Shown one piece after another: positions 1 to 8,379 of a DNA stretch of 64,000 bases (the first letter of the stretch is position 1; the number at the start of each line of letters is the position of its first letter). A program made the position numbers and the translations under genes. The DNA is from Ochrobactrum sp. BTU1 (GTDB lineage: Bacteria > Pseudomonadota > Alphaproteobacteria > Rhizobiales > Rhizobiaceae), in assembly GCA_018798825.1 (NCBI GenBank), contig CP076354.1:310001-374000 (forward strand), in the 5' to 3' direction. Under the pieces are notes generated by a model. The model did not search any database. It had not been told where the DNA came from and saw only the letters and a list, made by a program, of their open reading frames with translations.

Positions 1-994
1 CCGGAAAAATATGAAACGGATATTTCTGCAGTTCTTTGACGAATGCAGGAATATCGCGCGGGTTGGGAATGAGGATATTGCGCGCGCCAAGCTTCATGCC
101 GATCATCGCGTTCACGGTCAGCGCGAAGATATGATAGAGCGGCAATGCGCAAACGAAGTTGAGTTCCTTCGGTTTGCCCTTGTTCTGGAAGGCTACATCC
201 ATCCAGAGCTGCATCTGCTCAACATTGGCGAGAATATTGGTGTGGCTGAGCATTGCGCCTTTGGAAATGCCTGTGGTGCCGCCGGTATATTGCAGGAAGG
301 CGAGGTCGGAATTGCCGACCGGAACCGGGTTGAAGGATTTGCCGCGCCCCTGCGCCAGCGCATCCTTGAAGCGCACATGGCCCGGAATATTCCATGCTGG
401 CACCAGCTTCTTTACCTTGCGCACCACCAGATTGATGATGTGGCCTTTAAAGCCATGCATATCACCCATCGTGGCAACAATAATGTTCGGTACATGGATG
501 GAAGCCAGTGATTTTTGAACCGTCGCTGCGAAGTTTTCGAGCACAACCAATGCTTTTGCACCAGAGTCGTTTAGCTGATGCTGAAGCTCGCGCGGTGTAT
601 AAAGCGGGTTGACGTTGACGACGACCAGACCGGCACGAAGAATTGCAGAGATAGTAATAGGATATTGCAGAATATTTGGCATCATGACGGCGACGCGGTC
701 GCCCTTGACCAATCCACGCGACTGAAGCCAGGCAGCAAGCCCGCGCGAGTTTTCGTCCAGATCCTTATAGGATAGATCCTTGCCCATGCAGGTGAATGCC
801 GATCTGTCTGCAAACTGACGGCACGCATTGGAGATCATGTCGCCAATCGAAGTGGCTTTGCTCAGATCAATCTCATGCGGAACGCTTTTCGGATAGGATT
901 TCAGCCAAATCTTATCCAGTGCAGGTGATGCTTCAGCTGCAGTGCCCACTGCTGAGCTCGACGTGGTTTTGGTTTCTGTTGCCTTTTTTACCAT
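1..994 (-). CDS. fadD: Long-chain fatty-acid--CoA ligase, C-terminus cut by window edge
   Basis: Activates long-chain fatty acids to acyl-CoA through an acyl-adenylate intermediate, feeding beta-oxidation. The 331 visible codons are the N-terminal part of an ANL-superfamily enzyme. The AMP-binding P-loop YTGGTTGISKG starts near residue 236, and the family-typical VNVNPLYTPREL lies upstream of it. The first ~20 residues are a low-complexity Lys/Thr/Ser/Ala tail before the adenylation domain. The ATG at 992-994 is the first in frame. The gene runs off the left edge with no stop, so the C-terminal lid domain is not seen. It is transcribed in the same direction as the downstream-located bepR but about 250 bp separate them. 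Family assignment is firm; chain-length preference is inferred. Confidence 0.92.
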   Translation of the reverse strand, partial: MVKKATETKTTSSSAVGTAAEASPALDKIWLKSYPKSVPHEIDLSKATSIGDMISNACRQFADRSAFTCMGKDLSYKDLDENSRGLAAWLQSRGLVKGDRVAVMMPNILQYPITISAILRAGLVVVNVNPLYTPRELQHQLNDSGAKALVVLENFAATVQKSLASIHVPNIIVATMGDMHGFKGHIINLVVRKVKKLVPAWNIPGHVRFKDALAQGRGKSFNPVPVGNSDLAFLQYTGGTTGISKGAMLSHTNILANVEQMQLWMDVAFQNKGKPKELNFVCALPLYHIFALTVNAMIGMKLGARNILIPNPRDIPAFVKELQKYPFHIFP

Positions 995-1132
995 GCCTTC
1001 TCCCCGGATTGCTCCGTCCGTTGTTTGAGCAGCAAGCCCGCCACCCTTCTCCCAATGATGCCAGATCCTCAATAAAGGAAAGGCACGCTCCTCAAAAATT
1101 AATGTGGTCGACTTTCGTCGTAATCGCAAGAG

Positions 1133-1153
1133 TTACATTGACGTAAGCGTAAA
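1133..1153. promoter_or_regulatory. Possible operator upstream of fadD
   Basis: An imperfect palindrome TTACATTGACGTAA overlaps a direct repeat of the form ACGTAA/GCGTAA, about 140 bp upstream of the fadD start. TTACGT-like palindromes are known for alphaproteobacterial regulators of fatty-acid and branched-chain amino-acid catabolism (LiuR/FadP type). The match is loose, so this is only a candidate. Confidence 0.22.
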
Positions 1154-1162
1154 TTAAAATTT

Positions 1163-1194
1163 GAGAGAACGTCTCTCCCAATAATTACGGAGAG
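1163..1194 (-). terminator. Terminator-like hairpins after bepR
   Basis: Read on the minus strand, CTCTCC pairs with GGAGAG across a 10-nt loop, and a second, mutually exclusive hairpin GAGAGA-ACG-TCTCTC overlaps it. A T-rich stretch follows on the minus strand. This fits the 3' end of the bepR transcript, though the T-run is interrupted. Confidence 0.4.
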
Positions 1195-1244
1195 GGGTTC
1201 ACGATGCGGTGAGGGAATGTCTATTGGAGATACAAAGTGCAGCT

Positions 1245-1874
1245 TTACGCGACAGGAACCGGCTCGCGGCGCATGGATTTCATCATGGTTTTGATGGTTT
1301 TTCCGCCATCGCTGACCAGATCGAACCCGCGTTCACTTCTGAGCCATTCATTGAGCAGGCCACCCAATACGGCGAGCAGGATTTGTGCGGCTGAAAGGGA
1401 TGTCCATTCGCTGGAAAGCTCTCCGCGTCGTTCTGCAACTTCGAGCAGTCCTGTAAAAAGCGAAAGCACATTCGCGCGTGCTTCTTTTAGATGCTCAACA
1501 AGCGGAGCGATCTCGCCGACATATTCACAACGTTGGTGGATGATCGTGAATAGATTCTGCTGCCGCTCATTGGTGATGAACAGTTCAAGTGCTGTCAGGA
1601 TCGACTGTTCAAGAACATAAAGAGGATTGGGATGGTCACAGGCCGCCGCCTGTAGCATAATCTCTTCATGTGGGAAGCGAGTGCGGTTGATTAGCGCTTG
1701 AAAAATGTCGAGCTTGTCGTGAAAATGGAAGTAGATCGCACCGCGTGTCACACCAGCATGACCCGCAATCTCCATCAGAGTAGATTGCGTTAAACCGCGT
1801 TCCAGAAAGACATGCTCGGCGGCCGTCAGAATAGCATCACGGGTTTCCGCGGCCTCGGCTTTGGTCCTGCGCAT
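1245..1874 (-). CDS. bepR: TetR/AcrR-family repressor, likely BepR
   Basis: A 209-aa TetR-family regulator. Residues ~10-55 form the DNA-binding domain, with the recognition-helix signature GVTRGAIYFHFHDK; the rest is the ligand-binding and dimerisation domain of the AcrR/TtgR C-terminal type. It is divergent from an RND pump operon, with a palindrome between the two genes. That is the classical layout of a local pump repressor (AcrR/acrAB, and BepR/bepDE in Brucella suis). It probably represses bepDE and itself and is released by pump substrates. The ATG at 1872-1874 is the only sensible start. The symbol is assigned by synteny and family, not by alignment. Confidence 0.8.
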   Translation of the reverse strand: MRRTKAEAAETRDAILTAAEHVFLERGLTQSTLMEIAGHAGVTRGAIYFHFHDKLDIFQALINRTRFPHEEIMLQAAACDHPNPLYVLEQSILTALELFITNERQQNLFTIIHQRCEYVGEIAPLVEHLKEARANVLSLFTGLLEVAERRGELSSEWTSLSAAQILLAVLGGLLNEWLRSERGFDLVSDGGKTIKTMMKSMRREPVPVA

Positions 1875-2006
1875 TCGGGTTCTTTCGATATTCCAAGGTG
1901 AATAAAAACCCCAAAGCCGTCTCGGGATTTTACTTCACAATTGGGATAAATCATTCGTGATATGTAACATTAGGTGATTGACTATAACACGGTAATTCGT
2001 ATTTAC

Positions 2007-2024
2007 AAACATTCGTGTATGTTT
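2007..2024. promoter_or_regulatory. Candidate BepR operator
   Basis: The interrupted palindrome AAACATTCGTGTATGTTT has 6-bp perfect outer arms (AAACAT/ATGTTT). It resembles the ACAT...ATGT operators of AcrR/TtgR-type repressors and lies in the bepR-bepD intergenic region, 40 bp before the chosen bepD start. A bepD start upstream at 1974 would place the operator inside the gene, which argues for the later start. Confidence 0.55.
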
Positions 2025-2063
2025 ATTCGGCCGCACCGTGCGACATCAAGGGCAACTCCCATT

Positions 2064-3266
2064 ATGACCATGAACCGTTCTATTCGGCTTTTTGCGGCAG
2101 GAGCCGCATTTTTCATTATTGCAGGACAGTCTGCCTATGCGCAGGCACCAGGAGGGGCTACGCCACCACCTCCGCCGGTCACTGTTACAGAACTCAAGGC
2201 GCAGAACGTTTCAGTCCCTTATGAATATGCCGCTCGCGTGAGCGCATATCGTGATGTTCAGGTGCGTGCTCGCGTTGGCGGCATTCTTTTGCATCGCAAC
2301 TTTATTGAAGGCACGGAAGTCAAAGCAGGCGACGTGCTTTTCGAGATCGATCCGGCACCATATGAGGCGGAAGCTGCTCGCGCACAGGCGCAGGTTGCGC
2401 AGGCTGAGGCAACCTATCAGCAGTCGATCCGCGATGCGGAACGGGCTGAGCAGCTCGTTCAGCAGAAGGTGCAGAGCACAGCCGTCCGTGATACTGCCCT
2501 GGCGACACGAGACCTTAACAAGGCTGCAGTTGCGGCTGCCAAGGCGCAGTTGCGCACGGCAGAACTGAACCTGAGCTATACCAAGGTTACAGCGCCCATC
2601 AGCGGCATCACGAGTCTCGAACAGGTTTCCGAAGGCAGTCTGATCGGTACGGATGCTTCGTCGAGCCTGCTGACATCGATCACCCAGATCAATCCGGTTT
2701 ACGTCAACTTCTCCTTCACGGACTCGGAAGCTGCGGAAATCCGCAAGCTGCGTGAAGCACGCGGAGCGACGGGACAGGATGCGGATCGTCTGCGCATTCG
2801 GATTCTGTTTGGTGACGGCGATGCCTATGACCATGAAGGCACCATCGACTTCACATCCTCATCGCTCGATACGGAAACCGGAACACTTGGTGCCCGTGCT
2901 GTCGTTGACAATCCTGATCAGCGCTTGATCCCAGGTCAGTTTGTCCGCGCATCGATCCTTGGCGTAACCATCGACAACGCAATTCTGGTTCCAAAAGCAG
3001 CCCTGATGCAAAGCCCGCAAGGTCAGTTCGTCTATGTTGTGAACAAGGAAAACGTTGCGGAAGTTCGGCCAGTTACGGTTTCCCGCGAACTGACGGATGC
3101 ATGGCTTGTGAGCAAAGGCGTTCAGGCTGGCGACCGTATCATCACCGAAGGCGTGATCAAGGCGGCCCCGGGCAAAACGGTTCAGCCGGTTGAAGCTTCA
3201 GCTGAGAAGGCTGCAGGCGAAGCTGGAGCAGAGGCCGGAAAAGAACAGGCGGCAGACAAGCAATGA
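2064..3266 (+). CDS. bepD: RND efflux periplasmic adaptor (membrane fusion protein)
   Basis: Links the inner-membrane RND pump to a TolC-type outer-membrane channel. The 400-aa product starts at the ATG at 2064, in frame with an earlier ATG at 1974; 2064 is preferred because it follows an AAGGG stretch and directly begins a signal peptide ending near AYA-Q. It has no lipobox Cys, unlike AcrA. A Pro-rich stretch follows, then the biotinyl-lipoyl half-motif [14 protein letters not shown], an alpha-helical hairpin rich in Ala/Gln (~100-165), the second lipoyl half (KVTAPISGI), and beta-barrel and membrane-proximal domains. The C-terminal tail is Ala/Glu/Lys rich. The stop overlaps the bepE start by 4 bp (ATGA), indicating coupled translation. 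Confidence 0.9.
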   Translation: MTMNRSIRLFAAGAAFFIIAGQSAYAQAPGGATPPPPPVTVTELKAQNVSVPYEYAARVSAYRDVQVRARVGGILLHRNFIEGTEVKAGDVLFEIDPAPYEAEAARAQAQVAQAEATYQQSIRDAERAEQLVQQKVQSTAVRDTALATRDLNKAAVAAAKAQLRTAELNLSYTKVTAPISGITSLEQVSEGSLIGTDASSSLLTSITQINPVYVNFSFTDSEAAEIRKLREARGATGQDADRLRIRILFGDGDAYDHEGTIDFTSSSLDTETGTLGARAVVDNPDQRLIPGQFVRASILGVTIDNAILVPKAALMQSPQGQFVYVVNKENVAEVRPVTVSRELTDAWLVSKGVQAGDRIITEGVIKAAPGKTVQPVEASAEKAAGEAGAEAGKEQAADKQ

Positions 3267-6200
3267 ATAGATTCTTCGTCGACCGTCCGGTTTTCGCGGC
3301 GGTCATCTCCATCATCATTGTGCTGGCAGGCCTCATTGCGATGCGGATCCTGCCTGTCGCGCAATATCCCGAGCTGACGCCGCCCCAGGTTGTCGTTAGC
3401 GCGACCTATCCGGGCGCAAGTGCTGAAACGGTCACGCAAACCGTTGCGGCACCGCTTGAGCAGCAGATCAATGGCGTCGAGAACATGCTTTATATGCAGT
3501 CCTCGAGCCTTGGCAGCGGCACCATGCAGCTGACCGTGACCTTTGCTCTGGGCACCGATCCGGATCAGGCAACGATCAACGTCAACAACCGTGTGCAGCG
3601 TGCAACTTCGTCTCTGCCGCAGGAAGTGCAGCGTCTCGGCGTGACCGTCGATAAGCGCTCCAGCACCATTCTCGGCATGGTGGCGATGTTCTCCACCACG
3701 GATCGCTATGACCGTACCTATGTTGGTAACTACGCGCTTTTGAACGTCATCGACGACCTCAAGCGCCTTACTGGTGTGGGCGATGTTCAGCTTCTCGGCA
3801 ACATCGATTATTCGATGCGCGTCTGGCTGCGTCCGGACAAGCTTGCACAGTATAATCTGACACCAACCGATGTTCAGACGGCAATTCAGGAACAGAACGC
3901 ACAGTTTGCGGCAGGTCGCTTTGGCGATCAGCCTGATCCGCAGGCAGGGCCGTTTACTTACACGGCAACAACGCAAGGCCGTTTGCCGGACGCATCAGCG
4001 TTCGAAAACATCATTCTTCGTTCCGACAAGAATGCTGCAACGCTGCGTCTTAAGGACGTTGCCCGTGTGGAACTGGGTACAGAAAGCTATCTGGTAGATA
4101 GTGCCCTCAATGGCACTCCAGCTGTTCCGATTGCGATTTATCTGCAGCCGGGCGCCAACGCGCTCAACACGATGGAGCTTATTCAGAACCGCATGGCGGA
4201 GCTGAAGGCAAGCTTCCCTGAAGGCATCGACTATTCGGTTCCATTCGATACGACCAAGTTCATTAAGGTCTCTGTCGAGGAAGTGATCCATACTTTCATC
4301 GAGGCTATCATCCTCGTTGTTCTGGTGGTCTTCATCTTCCTTCAGAACTGGCGTGCAACGCTTATTCCAGTCATCGCGGTTCCGATCTCGATTATCGGTA
4401 CATTCGCGGGAATGTATGTGCTTGGCTTCTCCATCAACCTGCTGACATTGTTCGGCCTGGTTCTGGCGATCGGTATCGTCGTGGACGACGCCATCGTGGT
4501 GTTGGAAAACGTCGAACGCATTATGACGACCGAGAAACTGCCGCCGCGCGAAGCTGCCATCAAGGCAATGAGTGAAGTGACGGGGCCGGTTATCGCGATT
4601 GTTCTGGTGCTCTGCGCCGTGTTCATTCCGGTCGCCTTCATGGGCGGTCTGGTTGGCGAAATGTATAAGCAGTTCGCTGTTACGATTGCGATTTCCGTGA
4701 CGATCTCCGGTATCGTGGCTTTGACGCTGACGCCCGCACTCTGCGCGCTGATCCTGAAGCCCGGCCATCATGAGCCGATGCTGCCATTTCGTATCTTCAA
4801 CCGCTTCTTCGACAGTTTGACGCGCGGTTATACCAACGGCGTGCGCTTCTTCCTGAAACGCGCTGCTATTGGCTTGCTGATTTTTGCAGGTCTGTTGGGC
4901 GGTACATATTATCTCTTTGAGAAAGTACCGGGATCGCTTCTGCCAGACGAAGATCAGGGCTTCCTGTTCAGTGTGGCCATCCTACCGCCAGCGGCATCGC
5001 TGGAGCGCACAAGTGCGGTTCTTCATGAGGCCAGCGAAAATATTCGTAAGCATCCCGCGGTAGAAAGCGTGTTTGAAGTCTCCGGCTTCGACCTGCTCTC
5101 GGGTGGTCTTAAGACCAGTGCCGGTACGATGTTCATCATGCTCAAGGACTGGAAAGAACGCACGACGCCGGATCTCGACGCGCGCAATCTGCCCGGTGCA
5201 ATCATGGGTATGAATGCGGGCATTCAGGATGGTCTGGTTCTGGCATTCAACCCACCTCCGATCATGGGTCTCAGCACGACCGGCGGTTTCGAACTTTACG
5301 TGCAGGATCGTACGGGTGGCGGTGTTGAATCGCTGACTAATGCGACCAAGCTTCTGACAGATGCCGCGGCCAAGCGCCCGGAACTGACGGGTGTGCGCAC
5401 AACGTTTGATCCGAACGTGCCGCAGTATGATATCCAGCTTGACCGTGAAAAAGCCAAGGCGATGGGCGTGCCGATCAATTCGGTCTTCACCGCCATGCAG
5501 GCGACCTTCGGTAGCGTTTACGTCAACGACTTTACGCTTTATGGCCGCAACTATCAGGTCAATCTGCAGTCGGAAGCCGAGTTCCGCCGCGACCCGAGCG
5601 ATTTGAAGCATGTGTTTGTGCGCGCCGATTCTGGCAGCATGATCCCGCTGAGCGCACTGGTAACGGTCAAGCGCGTTGTTGGCCCTGATCAGCTTGAACG
5701 TTTCAACGCGTTTAATGCGGCTAAGGTCACGGGTAATCCGGCACCGGGTTACACGTCGGGTGACTCGATCAAGGCGATGCAGGAAGTGGCTGCTGAAGTG
5801 CTCCCGCAGGGCTATCAGATTGCATGGACTGGCTCTGCCTATCAGGAAGTCACGACAAGCGGCAGCGGTAGTCAGGCTATGATCTTCGGCTTGCTTATGG
5901 TGTTCTTGATCCTTGCCGCCCAGTATGAACGCTGGAGCCTGCCACTGGCAGTCATTACCGCTGTGCCTTTCGCGATCTTCGGTGCGTTGCTGGCAACTGA
6001 TCTGCGTGGTCTGACCAACGACGTCTACTTCCAGATCGGTCTGGTGACGCTCATAGGTCTCGCGGCAAAGAACGCGATTCTGATCGTGGAATTTGCAGTG
6101 TTGCAACGCGAAGAGGGTAAGTCAGCCATCGAAGCTGCTGCTGAGGCTGCTCGCCTGCGCTTCCGTCCGATTGTGATGACGTCGCTGGCGTTCATCCTTG

Positions 6201-6436
6201 GTGTGGTTCCGCTGGCAATCAGCTCTGGTGCAGGTTCGGCAAGCCGTCACTCGATCGGTACCGGCGTTATCGGTGGTATGTTGGCTGCGACCTTCATCGC
6301 GACCTTCTTCATTCCGATGTTCTATAGCCTGATCGCACGCAAGCCGCCTAAAAAGCGTCCTGATGATGTAGCTGGAGCGCCAGCGCCTGTGCAGCAGCAG
6401 GCAGCACATGGCGACGAGAGCGGTGCGACGCACTAA
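3263..6436 (+). CDS. bepE: RND multidrug efflux transporter (HAE1 family)
   Basis: Inner-membrane proton antiporter of a tripartite drug exporter, 1057 aa, full length for the AcrB/MexB family. It has the N-terminal [12 protein letters not shown] signature, twelve expected membrane segments, two large periplasmic loops, and the TM4 proton-relay aspartates in [16 protein letters not shown]. The C-terminal half carries the typical [14 protein letters not shown]. It is translationally coupled to bepD. No outer-membrane factor is encoded nearby, so a distant TolC-like protein (BepC in Brucella) is presumably shared. Two hairpins follow the stop, the second a good terminator. The family call is firm; orthology to BepE rather than another RND pump rests on the TetR-adaptor-pump layout. 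Confidence 0.93.
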   Translation: MNRFFVDRPVFAAVISIIIVLAGLIAMRILPVAQYPELTPPQVVVSATYPGASAETVTQTVAAPLEQQINGVENMLYMQSSSLGSGTMQLTVTFALGTDPDQATINVNNRVQRATSSLPQEVQRLGVTVDKRSSTILGMVAMFSTTDRYDRTYVGNYALLNVIDDLKRLTGVGDVQLLGNIDYSMRVWLRPDKLAQYNLTPTDVQTAIQEQNAQFAAGRFGDQPDPQAGPFTYTATTQGRLPDASAFENIILRSDKNAATLRLKDVARVELGTESYLVDSALNGTPAVPIAIYLQPGANALNTMELIQNRMAELKASFPEGIDYSVPFDTTKFIKVSVEEVIHTFIEAIILVVLVVFIFLQNWRATLIPVIAVPISIIGTFAGMYVLGFSINLLTLFGLVLAIGIVVDDAIVVLENVERIMTTEKLPPREAAIKAMSEVTGPVIAIVLVLCAVFIPVAFMGGLVGEMYKQFAVTIAISVTISGIVALTLTPALCALILKPGHHEPMLPFRIFNRFFDSLTRGYTNGVRFFLKRAAIGLLIFAGLLGGTYYLFEKVPGSLLPDEDQGFLFSVAILPPAASLERTSAVLHEASENIRKHPAVESVFEVSGFDLLSGGLKTSAGTMFIMLKDWKERTTPDLDARNLPGAIMGMNAGIQDGLVLAFNPPPIMGLSTTGGFELYVQDRTGGGVESLTNATKLLTDAAAKRPELTGVRTTFDPNVPQYDIQLDREKAKAMGVPINSVFTAMQATFGSVYVNDFTLYGRNYQVNLQSEAEFRRDPSDLKHVFVRADSGSMIPLSALVTVKRVVGPDQLERFNAFNAAKVTGNPAPGYTSGDSIKAMQEVAAEVLPQGYQIAWTGSAYQEVTTSGSGSQAMIFGLLMVFLILAAQYERWSLPLAVITAVPFAIFGALLATDLRGLTNDVYFQIGLVTLIGLAAKNAILIVEFAVLQREEGKSAIEAAAEAARLRFRPIVMTSLAFILGVVPLAISSGAGSASRHSIGTGVIGGMLAATFIATFFIPMFYSLIARKPPKKRPDDVAGAPAPVQQQAAHGDESGATH

Positions 6437-6446
6437 AAGTGATCAG

Positions 6447-6476
6447 CCCCGGCATATTCCTACGGATGTGCCGGGG
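6447..6476 (+). terminator. Stem-loop after bepE
   Basis: CCCCGGCA pairs perfectly with TGCCGGGG around a 14-nt loop, 10 bp after the bepE stop. No U-run follows, so it is more likely an RNA-stabilising hairpin or a first, weak terminator ahead of the stronger one. Confidence 0.45.
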
Positions 6477-6488
6477 TTAGAGAATAAG

Positions 6489-6520
6489 AAAAAGCCCCGC
6501 TCTCAAGCGGGGCTTTTTGT
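6489..6520 (+). terminator. Rho-independent terminator of bepDE
   Basis: A strong GC stem (GCCCCGC/GCGGGGC) with a short loop, flanked by A- and T-runs. It would work in either direction. Confidence 0.85.
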
Positions 6521-6705
6521 TGAATGCCGTAAGGCGCCAACGGAGCATCTGATGACTCAAGCGCATCCTATGGCCCATCATTATTTGGAAGCTTATGTGC
6601 GAAGTCTACCAAGCGCTATCCGCACCTGTTCGCTACGCTTCGTCAAAATCCATCGCCATCTACAGGCTCGTGACCGACAATCTATCTCGGGATCACCTGA
6701 CTTTC

Positions 6706-6870
6706 TTAGAAATGCGTCATTATGCTTTGAGCAATCGCCCAAAGGATAATTGCTGCAGGAACAGTCAGGCACGCCAGAAAAATCCCAAAGAACACATAGG
6801 TTGCTTCATTCGGCGACCGCTGGGTCTGTGCAGGAGACTTGTGCCAATGAGTGCTGATGCCTTGGTACAT
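6706..6870 (-). CDS. Small single-pass membrane protein, 54 aa
   Basis: A short gene with a strong ribosome site: GGAGGAATTATAC directly precedes the ATG at 6868-6870. The product has a polar, His/Gln/Ser-containing N-terminus of about 22 residues (MYQGISTHWHKSPAQ...). One clear membrane helix follows at about residues 24-48 (FFGIFLACLTVPAAIILWAI), then a short tail ending THF. I do not recognise the family. The shape resembles small subunits or regulators of membrane complexes, but neither neighbour (bepE, amino-acid-binding protein) suggests a partner. The 380-bp AT-rich region upstream could hold its promoter. The case for it being real is the RBS plus the hydrophobic pattern. Confidence 0.6.
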   Translation of the reverse strand: MYQGISTHWHKSPAQTQRSPNEATYVFFGIFLACLTVPAAIILWAIAQSIMTHF

Positions 6871-7251
6871 GTATAATTCCTCCTTCTCCTCGATTTTGAT
6901 TATCGATTAAAAGAAGAATTCTTCAAGAACAAATAAACATATGGATTTATTGGGAAAATGTGATATAAGGCGACACGAAATTACATAATAAGACGCGATT
7001 TAGCGCTTTATTTTCCTGAAAATCTAATTCAATATTTTGATTTCAAATAATTTTACTTATGTACTGTAAGTATCGAATGGTCGGAAATTTCAATAATCAC
7101 TGAAAATTCGCGGTGCTGCGTTCCCGTTGATGCGACAAAATGGCACGAAATTCTGCGGCGTACGTCGGTCAAAGAGTTGGCATGAACGGGCGTAATCCGC
7201 CGCACAGATGATTCTGCCACGCGATTCATGCGCAGCTGTTGCAGGTCTTAA
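6871..7251. other. AT-rich intergenic stretch
   Basis: About 380 bp without a convincing gene. The part at 6900-7080 is very AT-rich with runs such as AAATAATTTTACTT. It probably contains the promoter of the 54-aa gene. I see no terminator, repeat copy or structured RNA here. Confidence 0.5.
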
Positions 7252-8097
7252 TCAATAGAAGCTGGTTGGGAAGTAGCGCAGATAGAGCTCTGTGAGTTTG
7301 CCCTGCTGCTGTAATGACTGCAACGCACTGTTAAAAGCGATTGCCAGAGCAGCATTCTTTTGAGCGACAGCAATTGTCAGACCTGAGCCAAGATATTGCG
7401 GTGCCAGATATGGCCCGTCTGTGAAGACGCAGCAATCATGAGCCTGATCACTTTCAAGCCAGAATGACAGCGACATGCCGTCATCAAAAGCAGCGGTGAT
7501 CTCACCTTTTTGCAGTGAAGCTAAGAGAGCAGCTCGGTCGGGAAATGATTTGGCAACGGCTTGTGGAAAATATGCTTTTAAAAGCTGTTCATGCGCAGAG
7601 CTTGCTACAATGCCAATGTCTTTGCCGCGTGTTGAAATCGCCGCAGGTTCGGAAAAGCTATTTGCTTTTTTGGTTATGAAGCGTGCGGGAAAGCGCATAT
7701 AGGCGCGGGTGAAAACGAATTTCTGCTGGCTTTGTGCATTGACACTCAAGCCTGCGATGATTGCTTCCGCTTCACCACTTTCCAGTTTGGCTTCAAGTTC
7801 ATTCCAGGGCACAGCCTCGATCTGGCATATGTCGCTCAATCCCATCTGACTGCAGAGCGCTTTCGCAAGGTCAATATTGTAGCCTGAAAGTTGTCCGGCT
7901 TCGTTAAGTGCATTGAAGGGCGGGAAATCGAGCGTCGTCACGAAGCGCAGTCGATTAAGTCCCTGAAGGGATGGCAAGGCCAGCCTTTCCTTCTGGTTGA
8001 AGAAGTCAGGTGCCTTGGGCGCGGGCTGGGCGCCGACGGAGATGCCGCTGGCAAGCCAGCAAGCTGCAACCGCTATGCTCAAAAGGTGCCGTTTCAT
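7252..8097 (-). CDS. ABC-type polar amino-acid substrate-binding protein
   Basis: A periplasmic solute-binding protein of family 3 (GlnH/ArtJ-like), 281 aa. A signal peptide covers residues 1-23 (MKRHLLSIAVAACWLASG, cleavage near VGAQ). Lobe I begins RFVTTLDFPPFNALNEAGQL, followed by the family signature GYNIDLAKALCSQMG. The aromatic/acidic ligand-pocket pattern and the late hinge (AFDDGMSLSFWL) are present. The C-terminus ends LTELYLRYFPTSFY, as in other family members. No permease or ATPase genes adjoin it, so it is either an orphan receptor for a distant transporter or feeds a sensory protein. The ligand cannot be told from sequence. Confidence 0.85.
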   Translation of the reverse strand: MKRHLLSIAVAACWLASGISVGAQPAPKAPDFFNQKERLALPSLQGLNRLRFVTTLDFPPFNALNEAGQLSGYNIDLAKALCSQMGLSDICQIEAVPWNELEAKLESGEAEAIIAGLSVNAQSQQKFVFTRAYMRFPARFITKKANSFSEPAAISTRGKDIGIVASSAHEQLLKAYFPQAVAKSFPDRAALLASLQKGEITAAFDDGMSLSFWLESDQAHDCCVFTDGPYLAPQYLGSGLTIAVAQKNAALAIAFNSALQSLQQQGKLTELYLRYFPTSFY

Positions 8098-8379
8098 TGG
8101 AGCCTTGTGTAAGCAATATCTGATAATTTCACGTTAATAGAGCCTATGTGGAAAACTATGCAATGAATTTGAATGGGTTGGCATTAATTTGACCGTAAAG
8201 ATCCTGAATATAGTCAGAGTTAAATAATTCTGTTTCAATTTAAAATAGAATGAAATAAATATCTATATAGAGGGGTTATTTTCTAAATACATAATTTAGT
8301 TAAATAAATAATCCTCATAGAGCATTATAATAAATATTAGTGAAAAATAAAAATAGTCCATTAGTAGTGCGGGGGTACT
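8098..8379. other. AT-rich divergent promoter region
   Basis: About 280 bp, strongly AT-rich from 8200 to 8360, between the divergent substrate-binding-protein gene and the GT2 gene. No gene or clear palindrome is visible. A GGGGG stretch just before 8380 serves as ribosome site for the GT2 gene. Confidence 0.45.

Noticed and set aside
1974..2063. Upstream extension of bepD to 1974
   Set aside because: It would place the repressor operator inside the gene and put 30 odd residues before a normal signal peptide.
4982..6106. 374-codon open frame antisense to bepE
   Set aside because: It is the reverse-strand shadow of a strongly conserved RND gene. The translation is His/Arg/Gln-rich with no domain, and there is no ribosome site.
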